A stretch of DNA of 64,000 bases, taken from positions 1,240,001 through 1,304,000 of the forward strand of contig JACDTU010000007.1 of NCBI GenBank assembly GCA_022376465.1, read 5' to 3'. The position numbers were made by a program, and so were the translations under genes. This document shows positions 10,038 to 22,200 of this stretch, piece by piece; within the stretch, counting starts at the first letter, position 1, and each line of letters begins with the position of its first letter. The DNA is from Cubamyces lactineus. Its lineage: Eukaryota > Basidiomycota > Agaricomycetes > Polyporales > Polyporaceae. The notes below the pieces were generated by a model that was given only the letters and a program-made list of their open reading frames with translations, was not told the origin of the DNA and ran no database searches.

Positions 10038-13000
10038 TCACTCCTCGTCGTCTTCGTCGTCTTCGTCGTCCCGGTCTACCTCCGCAACCTCCCGTCGGTG
10101 CTGGTGAACCGGGGAAGGCCTGAGGCCGGCGCTCGGCGGGGGCTCCTCGCTCTCTTCGATGGTCTCCTGGTCGGGCTGGCCCTTCCATCGCCCCTTCACC
10201 GCCGCAGAGTCGTCGGGGCTGGGGCTCGACACAACCAACGCCTTCTCGAGCGCCTTCTCCCCGCGCTTCTTGAGCCGCAGCGACATGGCAGACTGCAGGG
10301 AGTCGATATACGACTCGTACTTGACGATTTCCGTGAGGAGATACTGCGACTTCTTCTCCCAATTGGACATGGCCTTCTGGGCATTCGACGAGCGCGACGG
10401 ATACTGCAGACAAAGTGCATGTCAGCGATCACCCGCACGCACAATACGGCTGGCGAATATCAGACCGCAGCGCGTCGCACGACTCACCAGCTGGGTCATT
10501 GGGGTCCTCAGCTCGTTGTGCTGTTGCAACTCCTCCTTCAAGTGCGCAACGTGTTTCTGCAATGCCTCCAGCTGCGTCTCCTCATCATGCAAGCTGGGAA
10601 CCGTTGGGGGCAACGGCGGCTTCCACTCGTTGATGAACGTCCTGTCTGCCCACGGCGACTTGTCTGCGCGCACGGTCGCCGCCATCTCCTTGAAACGGCT
10701 GCGAGCACTACGGCCGCTCCGGACGCTTTGGCTATCCGTGTCGCGAACAGAATAGTCATCCTCGGACGCTGACCGTCCACGAGAGACCGGGTCCAGGACC
10801 CGGTTCCAGCCGTATTCCATGTTGGAGACACCACCAACGAGGGGCTCCTTGCTCTGACGGGCTGCCCAATAGTTGCATGTCGACACCCACTCATTGACGA
10901 GCTCTTCAGTGCCTGCCTGGAAGAAGTACACGCCGCCATTGGCCAACGTGAGCACCATGCAGTGTGGGCGTTGCCGGTTGTAGCCAGGAGGAGGCAGCGC
11001 GTGGGCCAGGGAGTGCGCAAGCATGATCGTCCCCACTGGCGTCGCGTTTTCCTGGGCCACAGTCAGTACATGGCATGTTCAAAGAACCGGAGATGAACTT
11101 ACCAGCCAGTTTCCGCCTCCGACAACGTGAGAGCCACCCACGCCGTGCTCACCGAAGGTGAACATGCTGAGTTCGCCCTTCTGGATGACAACAAAGACGT
11201 CCATCCACGCCTTCGACTTCGCCCTCTTCCCTGTGGACTCCCAGTACTGCTTCCGACAGAGCATGCCTTCCTTGGCCCATGGCGGTCCGAGAAGGGCAAG
11301 CTCCTCGTCAGTGATGCTGATGTCCGTAGAAGAGTCGTCGCTGCGCAGACTATGTCCATCGTCCTCCTGCTGTTCGCGAATGATGGTGTGAGAAAGGTTA
11401 GACGCGAAGCCGAGTGCCGGTGCCAAGAACGACACGGCTGAGCCATGCATGCCCTGAACCATAGAAGATTAGCCACTACTATGCGCAAGAATTGTCAGTA
11501 CACATACCTCGTTGGAGGTTGCGAAGCTCGGGGCAGGGCTAGCCCGTCCATCAAGGCTGCTACCACTGCTGTACGGACTATGGCCTGGCTGTGCACCCAG
11601 GATAGATTGCAGGCCTCGGATGCTGCCCCGCTTGAGTGTTGTGAGCCGATCTTGCTGGACTCGACCATTCCGGTTTCGAAGCATCACTCCATGAGGAGTG
11701 AGAGATGACGTCGAGGACCGCGCCATCAGGACGCTACCGATGGGTTGCAGAATCTGCTGGGCTTTCACAGCATTGTAGATTTCCTGAATGATGTTATGAG
11801 TTGTGGATGACTGATCATCAGAAACAGACCGCGACAATCCCACCTTGAGCAGGGTCTCCATCTCACCCTCCCAGTTCCGATCATACAATACCGTATTAGA
11901 CGAGACAGGCCCAGATGAGGACATTGTAGCCGGAGCAGACGCCGAAGCAGCAGCTAGAGGCGGGTTCGTCTCTTGGCTCTGCTTGCCCTCCTGGTTGCTC
12001 GAAGCACCGACGGACACGGAGCTCTGGTTAGCCGAAGACGAACCAGCAGGGTCGGAAGCCAGGGTCAACTGTCCCGAGGAGTTGACGAGTGTCCCTGATG
12101 ACGGCACCAGAGCCTCTCGGGTAACGCTGTTCCAGCTTGTAATACTGTCGCTCCGCTTGGCCCGAGCGCGCACGGTGTTCCCGGGCGCATCGCCGCCTTC
12201 GGAACCGGCGCGCACACTGCTCCAATCGTCGTAGCTGAGGTCCGTGCTCGACGCCATGCCACTGGGTTGCAGCTGCATTTGGATAGCGGTCATCGTGTTC
12301 CGGACGAACTGGTTCTTCGACATGCGGGAGGCAAGCTCGGCCACATGCAAGTCAGTGTTCAGGAGGAGCACCGAATAGGCGACAGCATGGACGACACCTG
12401 AAGACAATTTCTCAGCGGGGCGCTGTAGGATGTCTAGGAAAGGCACGTACTGGCGCTGCCTAGGATGGTCGTGGGATTGCATTCCCAATAACGACGAGCG
12501 AATTCCTCGAGGATACGGTCGACCTGCTGCGTTTCGGCCTTGAGGTACAGCTTGCCACACAATTTCCTGGGATGGCTCAACCACTGCTGTACACATAACG
12601 GAGAGGAAAACGTACCGAAACGCTTGGTCCAGTCGGAGATTCGAGAAGTCGAAGTTGTTCATGTAGTGGCGCAAGGCTGCCTTGTTGATGCGACTCCTAC
12701 GACAACATTCAGTTCCGTTTGCAGACAACAGGGAGACAATACTCACTGTCCGCCGAGCCATTCTGCAATCTTGTCTTTCGGCAGGAACTCCTCGTCCTCG
12801 GTCCAGCATCGGAAGGCGAGCTCCCTGCCTCTGTTGTCGAGGTCAGCGGTGTCTTCTTGCTTCGCAGGGGAGCTTCTCAAGGAGAACCGCGCCGACACGA
12901 GGTCGTTCGTGGTCAGATCTTGCTGGGAAGCCACGGCGAGTCCGGGCACTGCGGACGAGTCAACGAAACGGTTGAGAAAGGATACGGCGCGAACAACGGG

Positions 13001-15151
13001 GGAGTGCTCACCACGACCGTCGTCTCGGTCCGGGACGAGCGACGGCTCCGACGCGGACGCTGTAGAGCGATGTTGCACTCGGAGCCTGTTAGATTCTCTA
13101 GAAGCTGAATGAGCGTGGTGCAAGGCCGGGCCGCTCGCGCGGGGTGGAGGCGACCGAGGGCCGAACTTGAGATTAGTCCCACGATGGTAGCTACCGGCGT
13201 TAGAACCAGCGCGTGAACGTAAAGGAGTGTGGAGGGAAGAAGTGCGAGGTGGTACGATAGGGCCTTCTACGGAAGACCCCTGGCCGGAAGTGGAGGAGCT
13301 CGCGTTCACAAGCGATTCCTCACCACCGGAGACGGTCTGGAGAGTAACGGCAGGGGTGCCAAGGTCAAGCGGAAGCGACGCCGCAGCTTTCGGCGTCGGT
13401 CGACCAGTGGGCGGGGCCGAGAGCGGCGTAATGCTATCGCTCTGGGAACGAGATGCCAGTGGTCGTTTTGAAGGGGTGGTAGGATCGTGAAGGTCTAGAG
13501 AAGTTGAGATGGGTTCTAGGTGCAAGAGTTCTCCCCTAAACTGGGACATTAGACCTTCTAGCCTGGAGCCCCAGCCCGGAGACCCCTCGATCGCCTTATT
13601 GTCCGTGGAGATGCGCAACGGGCTGGGTGACCCGCCAGCGGCCATGACTTTCTTGATTTCCGCGTCACTCACGCTCATACTTCTCCGTTTGCTTCTGCTT
13701 GGAGCCTTGATATGCTTCCCAGGCCGCTCCTTCACGGTTTGCGTGGGCGAGGGTGATCGAGATCGTTGTCCAGATGGACGGTTGACCATAACCATTGACT
13801 GGTCGTCGGAGGTATCGGTGCCCTCTGAGTGGCGGTCGAGGGGGTTTATAGCAGGGAGTGGTTTATCCGACGACCCTCTCGGAGGTGCCGTAAATACGTC
13901 GGAGGCGTCTATCGGCATTGGCCTACGCGAAGTGTCTTTAGGTAGTGGAGGGACCGGAGGCGGGAAAGCATCAAAGAGCGGAGAATTGGAGTACGTCGCG
14001 ATAGACGAGGACGACGGAGACGTGGCAATCGTTCGCTGCTTGCGGCGTATTGGATTATGTCAGTTACCAAGGCGAATAAACTTTAGTCTTACAGATCTGT
14101 CTCGAGTGCTCGACGAGCCCAGCATCTTTCCAAGGAAAGCAGATGTCTTCGCTCTGACGGACGACTTGGCCGTCTGGAGCACAAAGCGTTTGTCACCATC
14201 CCTCTGACAGATCGCAAGCGTACCGCACGCACCTTGCCGTCCTTCATCGACCCGAAGGAGCGCGGACTTGTCAGGACCCATTCGGGACTCGTCGCTGAAG
14301 CAGCGGCATCGTCCCGCTGGGCGGACAGATTCTGCGAAGATCTCATTTTGCCCTTGGGGACGGGTGTCCCCTGGACAGACGACGATGGCGATTGAGCTGC
14401 ACAGCGAGTTAGGTGCCGAGACGCAACGCACAGACGGACACGTACCGTCGCGCGACGACGAAGCCCCGCTGCCCTTTCTTCCATCCTTGCTCCCGCTCAC
14501 CCCAGTGCGCTCCTTCGCTTTTCGGAGAAGTGTGGCGAGATCGGGACTGCTGGCCGTGCCCGGTGAGCGATACATGGAACGTCGCCGGGTCTGATATTCA
14601 GGATCCTCTGGCGCGTCGTAGAAGACCTCGCTCGTGGACGAGGAGGGCGAGGTGAGGGTGCCCGTGGAGGGTGCGGCGGAACGGCTGGCGCTATTCGCGG
14701 GGGAGGGCGTAGGCGGTACAATGGTCGGTGTCGCAGGCTGGAGGCCGTGATAGCCCCTTTGTGCGGGCGGCGATGGGGAGGAGAAAGGGCTGATGGACGC
14801 GTTTGAGAGGTCTGCGCCGAGCTCGTCGACGTCGAAACCCTCCTTGAGGAGGACGGTGCCCCCAGCGCGGAGAGCCTGCTCGAAATCTAAGTCTGTGCGA
14901 GAGACCCGTCGGCCAGCAGGTCCATTTAGATCCTTGGACGCGACGGGCTGGAGGCCTGTAGGAAAAGCAGAAGGCGGTACCGGAGACCGCGGGGACGGCT
15001 GTTTGAAGAGTGAAGCCAGGATGGAGGAGGGGGAGCGGCTGCGTTGGCGAGGTCGCGGTCGCCGTTCAAGCTGGCGGCACACGCCTGATGCGTACCGATT
15101 GGCTCGCGCCCACACTCTGGCCTCCCCCAAACTCAAATGACCTCCAATCAT
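10038..15151 (-). CDS. Arf guanine-nucleotide exchange factor with Sec7 and PH domains (EFA6/Syt1/Yel1-like)
   Basis: This protein activates Arf-family GTPases at membranes. The long N-terminal half (13.1-15.15 kb) is Ser/Pro-rich and disordered, with motifs such as RSRSPSSILASLF and SEVFYDAPEDPEYQ. The Sec7 domain spans several exons at about 12.3-12.9 kb: FRCWTEDEEFLPKDKIAEWL, SRINKAALRHYMNNFDFSNL, then KLCGKLYLKAETQQVDRILE. The last contains the glutamic-finger Glu (AETQQ). It continues with SSGVVHAVAYSVLLLNTDLH. A PH domain follows at about 10.8-11.3 kb (KEGMLCRKQYW, KAWMDVFVVIQKGELSMF, YFFQAGTEELVNEWVSTCN). The tail has a coiled-coil-like segment (YLLTEIVKYESYIDSLQSAM) and ends in an acidic run. 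The Sec7-PH-coil order resembles EFA6/PSD proteins. The first in-frame ATG is at 15151; an upstream exon is possible, so the start is uncertain. Confidence 0.85.
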
Positions 15152-15519
15152 TTCCGATTCGTCTTCTCCCGTCTCGGCCAACTGCGCCCCAGCACAATCT
15201 GCATTCTGTTCCAACTCGCGGCGTTGCACATTTATTGCGCACCGTCTCCATCCTACCTACTAGCTTTAATAAAGAAAACGTACGGAGAAAGACATGTTGG
15301 ACAATAATCTATCGCATCTACTGCCATCGTACACCGGGAGCCCTCATATATTGTGAGCATCAGGAGAAACAGAGAGAGCATGTGGGGTCGTGCACCATTC
15401 GTACCAAACCGGCTGCAGCTACACAAGATCTAGTCAGGATTACAAGCATGGATGATAGGAAGCACAGAAGACGAGCAGAAAAAACACAAGACGCATGACC
15501 TTTGGGCAACAGGACGATC
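15152..15519. other. intergenic region between the Arf GEF and the GATA factor
   Basis: Both flanking genes run leftward, so this should hold the promoter of the Arf GEF and the 3' untranslated region of the GATA factor gene. No separate gene is visible. Confidence 0.4.
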
Positions 15520-18500
15520 CTAGGCCCCGCCACCATCCTTCGACGTAGAGGTCTGTATCTGAGCACTCGTGGATGTCCGTCGTTGGCGCTTCATTGACCC
15601 AGACGGCCCTCCCCCCGTCCGGCTCGTGGGCGACAGTCGCGCGGAGGACAGGCTGGACGGCATTGCGCTCGTGGTCGACGCGCGCGGCCTGTTCGCGTGC
15701 GCAGCAATCTTCGGCAGACTCGAGTTGTTCTTCCTCGAAGATCCGTGAGGGGTACCGGACGCACGGTTCCTGCACCACGCTCGTCACCGGGTCCCACAAC
15801 CGCAAACCGCATACCGTAAACACGCACCTCTTCTTGATGACGTCCGTCTTCAGCGATAGTGGTCGTACAACACCATGCAACTTCTGTGTGAACCGTGAGT
15901 CTAATGGTCATCAGCAAGTTTGTCACGGCGATACTCACATAGAACAATCCACAAGCGTTACCTGACGAGCACAGTTGAGTACCACATCAATCACGCAATA
16001 AGCAGCGGGCGGGTACTCACACAGGGGTTGACCTTCAGGGTCACGGCGCCACAGCGGCGTGATCGTGGTCTGGCAATTCGTACATGAGGTAGGCGGCGTC
16101 TCGCCATCCTCGCTCGCAATCCGCGCTTGGCCGCCCGTCGCATTCGCGCCAGCCTCCGGGGTGCTTCTGAAAAAGCCAGGTGAGCAGCCGTCGCTCCACG
16201 CCCACGTCCACGCACACGACACCACCACGTTCAGACAGACAGAACTCACCCCTTGCGCTGCGCGCCCGCGCCGGCACGCGCGGCATTCTCGGACTGCGAC
16301 GCACGTTTGCTCGACGCAATCTTGCGCGGCTGCTGGGCGTTGCGCGAGCTGCCCGGCGCGCCGTCCACGGACGGTGGCGTCGACGCATTGGACACGTTGT
16401 ACGGCTCCGGCGACGCATTCGAGCTCGAGCCCACGCCGTTTCCCCACCCATCGCTGGACGGGCTCGGGTGGAAGCCCCCATCCGCCGGGTGTTCGATGGG
16501 AAGAATCTGGGTGGGATCCACGTGCGTGAACGGATGCGAGTTCGGGCCTAACGCCGGGTTCATGTCGTGGGCGGAGTGGTACATCATGTTCATCAGCTGG
16601 TAGTCTTCCAGCCCCATGTTGGCCATGTTGAATTGGGCGTATGTCTCCGCGACTGCGGCAGAAGCCGCCACCGCAGCCGCCGAAAGCCCTTCGTTGACGG
16701 AACCCACAGACGGCGAATACGTGCCGTTGAGCGACTGCCGCATTGAGTCCGAGTAGGACAGCTCTGCGTGCTGGGCGTCTTTATGGGAGGCCGGGAGCGA
16801 GGCGGATAAGCTCGTCATATGGTGGTGGTGGTTGGTCCCAGGATTGAGGTCGAAGAAGGAGTCGTAGGACGGCACAGAGAAGGTGAAGGGCGCGGTGGGG
16901 AAGGGGCTTTCCCGGCGGAAATGGTCGAGGTCCTTGGTATCAATAGGGGGAGGAAGCTCGATGCCTGTAGGCGGATCCCCGCGCAACATGCTCTCTACGT
17001 GGGGAGCATCGGCGCGACGCTTGGTGCCAAGGAGACCTTCAGGGGACTTAGGCCTCCCGTTGACTTGGTGGCGACCACTCACCCCGGTAAATATGCCTTC
17101 CCTTGCGACCGTGTGGTCAAAGCTCGTCTTACGAACGTGCTTGGGAAACGTCTTCTGCTCAGGTGACGGGAGCGTCGATACGGACGCACGGGCGAGGATG
17201 CCAGTGGACGGGAGCGACGCAGGGTGGCCAAGAGGACTCTGGAGGAGAGAGAAGGAGTCGAGGTTGAACTGGGGACGGTGCTCGCCGGCGGACTCGAAAA
17301 CGGCGGGGAGCATTAGTTGAGCCGGTAGTGACGAGTGTGGGCTCCGCCGGCCTGAGGATCCAGGGATAGGTATGCTCGGAGACGTGACATCGCGCTTGGG
17401 TGGCGAAGAGGAGGGGAACTTGAACTGATTGTGAAGATCAGATATGCCCGTCATGGGGGGCCGTGAGCGAGAGCGACTGGCAGGACGCCAATCCATAGGC
17501 GCACGGGAACGGGACCTGCTAATCGCACGCCAGTCCATCGGCACTTCGCTAATAAGAGGCCAAACCGGCTCAGCATGGCGGAAGATAGCGCGATAACAAC
17601 ATATACGCACTCATCCTCGTCTTTCCCGTCTTGATTCGCGCCGTCAAAACCGACCACTTGCACTCTCGCCTTTCCTTTATCAATCGTCCTACCTCGCTCC
17701 GTTTCCTCCGTCGCCGACGCGCCCCCGGCCGTATTTTGCTCACCCCCTCTGGGCGCTTCCGCTGCCCGCTCTTTCCCCGTCTCAGCCTCCTTCTCCTTCT
17801 CCCTCACCTTTTCTTTCTCCTCATCCTCTTTCTTCTTCTTGAGCGCCAGCGCCATCATACGCCAGGTAAGATTCTCCATCCTCTGCGCATGCGGGAGCGT
17901 CGCCTTCTGGCGCGCGTACATCTTCCACACCTGCGTCGCCAGCGGGTCCTCCCTCGCCATCTTCTCTGGATCAGCATCCTCGCCCAAAAGGTCAAACGAC
18001 TTCAAGTCAGGCGAACCCGACACCTTAGGTGACTGGAATACCTGCTGCCGGCGCTCGTCCGGGGGCGGTTGATTCAGAGGGGGAAACAGGGGGTCCGAAA
18101 ATAGGTCAGAAAGTATACGGCCCTTGGGGCTCGATGCAGAGGTAGGAGCGGTCGATTTTCCGGAATCGAAGAGAGACAGTGCTGTGGGACTCGATGACGT
18201 TGCCACCGAGTCGGGTATCGAAGGATGTCGAGGGGGACCCATCTGGTTGAGAGACAGGAAAGAAGCTTCGGAGAAGCTAGAAGAGGAGGACGGCATAGAC
18301 GTTGGGGACATCCAAAGGGAGGGCGGGATGCCTGGAGCAAAGCGTTCGGACGGGTGATGCGAGGGAGCGCTGAAGTCAAATGAAGATCGTTGAGACGGAA
18401 AGCTCTGAGGAAGATTGTCCAGGTGAGGAGATTCGAGCCCGGACGCCATAGGTAAGGGATTACGTCCGCCGGGACCGTTGAGATGCGAACTGGCCAATTG

Positions 18501-19277
18501 TTGGCTCAGAGAGCCTTGTCTGTCGTGGCTGAATTCTCCGGAAACGTGCTGGGGTTCGAAGGCAGACATTGGTAGGGGCATTGAAGAAGACGGGTGTCGC
18601 ATAGAAACAGGGCCGTAAGACTGAGACAGTCCGCTGACGGGGGATTTACGGCGTGCATAGGGAGGGTTGTTGGAGCCTGGTCGTAAGTGCACTGGAGATG
18701 CCCTTTGGGAAGTGGCTGGTGGAGAGGAATAGGGCGATGAGACGTTGGACCATTGTGGCGGTATTGCGGGGCGACCGACGTCCTTTACGCCGAGGGGTTG
18801 CGTACGAGAATTGATGGCAAAGTCTTGAAGCGCATGATTAGATCGCGCAGGCATGCTGGAGGGCACACCTCCAACGGGAGGCCCTAAGACGCCCGACGCA
18901 GCGAGGGCTTGGAACGTGGAGGGATCGAGCGGGGTAGAGAACAGATTGCTCCAGTCGTTGCTAGGCAAGGACGAGGGCGTACCAAGCTGGGATTGGGAGT
19001 CGGTGTGATGGGACATGGTGGGTACAGAATGCTGCAACATAAAGTTCGTGGATTGGGACTGGCCCGATGCTCCTGCTAGAGGGATCTGCTGAGCCCAGGG
19101 GGAAGAATGTGAGGAGTGAGAGACGGAAGAAGGAGGCGGGCTCAAGTCGAGAGGAGTTGATGATGGAGGTGGGAGGGCCGATGTGTTGATGGTGGGGCGC
19201 CCTGGACCAGACGAAGACCAGGCCTGCTGCTTGGGATTGTCTGTGAAGGCTCTAGCAGGAACTGGGGGGAGTTCCAT
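15520..19277 (-). CDS. areA: GATA transcription factor, AreA/NIT2-like nitrogen regulator
   Basis: This is a global activator of nitrogen-source genes in fungi, acting in the nucleus at GATA sites. The N-terminal exon (start ATG at 19277, after an intron acceptor in the leader) carries the fungal DUF1752 block: [20 protein letters not shown] and [17 protein letters not shown]. The middle exon includes the AreA-family phrase RKTSFDHTV. The single zinc finger has C-x2-C-x17-C-x2-C spacing ([30 protein letters not shown]). An intron splits the third Cys codon (T|GT) at about 15971-16019. The basic region after the finger reads [17 protein letters not shown]. The tail is Ser/Thr-rich and ends in SKDGGGA at the TAG 15520-15522. 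The total is roughly 1,100 residues, typical of basidiomycete AreA proteins. Secreted aspartic proteases on both sides are plausible targets, by inference only. Confidence 0.9.
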
Positions 19278-22200
19278 AAGACTCCCTCTGTAACGAGAAG
19301 ACACGGGGTTAGTGATCTAGGAGCATGTGCCTGTAATGCACAGAAGCAACGCACGAGTATGGGAGGCGATGGGTGATGCCCCGAGAGACGGGGTATTCGT
19401 CGAGGAGTGATGCGAGTTACTGCGGGCGCGAGACGGGCGCACAGGCGGAGAGCGCGAGGCGTGCGGAAGAGCGGGCGACCGGCGTCGACGTCGGCGATGA
19501 AGGGCGTCGGGGAGGAGACGGAGGAAGGGGACGAGGAGGAGGATGGCAAGGGGAGGACGGACCGTGCCCGAGAACGCAAAGTGAGCGTGAACGTGAGGCG
19601 AGCCTGAGCTGAGCCTGAGCAGAGCCTGCGCGCGGTGACTCTGAGCCAAACAAACCGCCCACAGCTGCCGCTCCCGTTATTATTATTCCCGATCGACCGT
19701 TTTCACCAGATTATGCTGCTAATTAATTATTCCTAGGCCTCCTCCTCCCCCGGGCGGCCGCTCCTTCGTCCTCTCTCCGATCTCAATCGTTTTTTTTCAA
19801 GTGCTCGCCCTCCTCTTCCACACCGTCCCTCGGACAGTCGCAGAGCGTCCCCCTCTCAATCTTATGTCCGCATACCGGCCCAGCAGTCCGACCTGCACAG
19901 GAACTCATCACGCTTCGTTCTACTACTTACGTTGCCACTTCGACCAACTGAGTACGGCGCGGGTCCTTTCGGAACGGACGGTGCTCCTACGGCGGAAATT
20001 GGTCCAGAGACCAGAGGAGCGATGATGTCCTTGAGCACCAAGGGCACTTTTGAGACCAAGGCCCAAGGGGCCAGGGTTCATCAATTTTTACATCGCAGTC
20101 CGCTTTCGATTTAGCACCATCGATCCTAACCTCGTCCGCCACCTCCACCACCATTTCCATCTCCCGACTCCCGAGCGGCCAGCCTGATTCCGACCGGCAC
20201 GTCCACCCTCACCTCGTTTGCATCCCCGGCAGCTTTACAATGCGGCCAGCCGGTTGCCTCGTAGCACTCACCGACTCATCTGAATCGTTCGGGCTGTTCT
20301 TCTGATCCGCATCCACGCCCTTTCTCGCCCTAATTCGACTTATCCCTCTGGAACTCGCCGACGATGCTGTACAAATCCAGCAAGTCCTCACGCCATCAGC
20401 TTACCACTTACCCGTTGTCAGTCCTTTGTGATCCCCTTCGTCGTCCATGATCGCGTATATGGTGCGGCTGCTCCCACTCTTCTGCCCCTTGCACGTCCCA
20501 TTGATCCGGACCCTACCCTACTCCTCCTTAGATCCACTCCTCGGCCGCCGCCGCACCATAGTCCACTTAAGTGCTACACCCACAGGCAAGCACCGTTTCG
20601 CGACGTCTTCTCGTTCAGAGCCCCCGTCTCTTCGTCTCGTCTTCCCGGTGGCGCTCTACAACCGGGCCCGATTCCGTTGTACTACTGATCTGGTGCATGG
20701 CTTCCCATGCACTCGTCATTTACACCCGGGAAATCGGCCTTGGCACCTTCTAGCCGGGTGGGCCTGTCGGTTTGTTGCTTTCACCAAAATAGTTCTCACA
20801 GCTGTCTTCCAGCTTCTCCTCAGACGGGCCTCCCGGCCGGACCCTGGGGTCAACGGGTCTCTACCACAATACGCACTAACCCACCGCCATCCACTAGAAG
20901 CTTGCTACAGTGCCTACGACAATTCAGATGCGGCTACAGCGCAGCAACGACCCATTGTCATGTCGTCAACGACCTGCTGTACGCTGTACCTGTGCGGAAC
21001 CGTGTTGCCTGCTACGGGTCTGAACCTTCTCCTCTGCACGCCTCCCCTCTATCCACATGTCTCTGTTACTGCGCCACGTTTCCAGAAGCAGCCGGATCGG
21101 ATTCCGTCCCACGGCCCACGAGAATTCGCGTGCAAGCTCATACTACACAATACAGACGCGCCTTCCCGCTCCCCCGCGTCAGCTCTCTTTCCTTGGGTTA
21201 GGTAAGGTTGCTGGCAGCAGAGTTCTCTCCGACTCGCACCTGCCGGTTTGCGCTGCGTCAGGTGGTCCCCACCACCGCGCCTACGCGTCGATGCGGCCGC
21301 TGAATCTCCGTTGGACGATCCTGCCGTGGACGCGTGCCGACGTATGCTCATACCCCACATCACCAAAGTGTCGCGCTGGCATCGTTACTTCGCTGCGCCG
21401 TCGGTCGCGCGCCCCCCTGGGCGCGGGTCATGGGACCAACTCGTGTGCGAGCTGCTCCCCCGTTCACCACCCTGCTCCTTTGCTTCCTCGGCGGAAGCGG
21501 TCTGCTCGGCTTCTCGGTCATGCTCATGCAATGCTCATGACGTTCCTTGGTGGCTCCCTCTCATCAGCACGGACTGCGCGGCTTGTGCTCTGTCTACCGG
21601 CGACGACGCGGACTCCGCGAAAATCGCCCTCCAGGTGGTGGTGGTATTGCTAATCCTCTTTCGAGTGGCTGCTCTAGCTCGCTGGCCTCGATCTGCCTCG
21701 TCTCACGCGCTGCTCTCTCTGCGCAATCTCGACTTTGGACTTCCGACTTTCGAGCTCGCCGCGACGGCCTCTGCGCGCGCTCAGGCCTCAGGCCCGGGGG
21801 GTGCCACCGTCTGGGTACTCGTCTCAGGCCATCCCATTCCTGGGAACTCGGTCCCGGTTGGTTCACGAGAGAACGAGAACGCGGGGAAGCGCGGGTCGCA
21901 TCTGCCGCCCATTGTTATATTTCGCCGGGTGTTCCTGACTTCCGATCGCTGGTCGCCGTCGCCTATTAGGAAAGCGAGCGCGGGGGAGTTTGGCGTGCAG
22001 AGGGGGGAGACGCGCGAGGGAACGGGACGTGCGAAGGTGCGAAGTGTGCGCATAATAGGGCACCATGCGGTCGCCCCCCTTCCATATGCTTCATTCAGCA
22101 CGGATCTTGCGCACGTCGTGCCCGTGCGTGCCGTCCCCCGTCGTCGCGGTGTGGCAGACGTGCGCGCGTTATGGGCGTTTGTGGGAGTGCGAACTGACGC

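Noticed and set aside
14060..15229. Extension of the Arf GEF to 15229
   Set aside because: The codon there is GTG, not ATG; the first in-frame ATG is at 15151.
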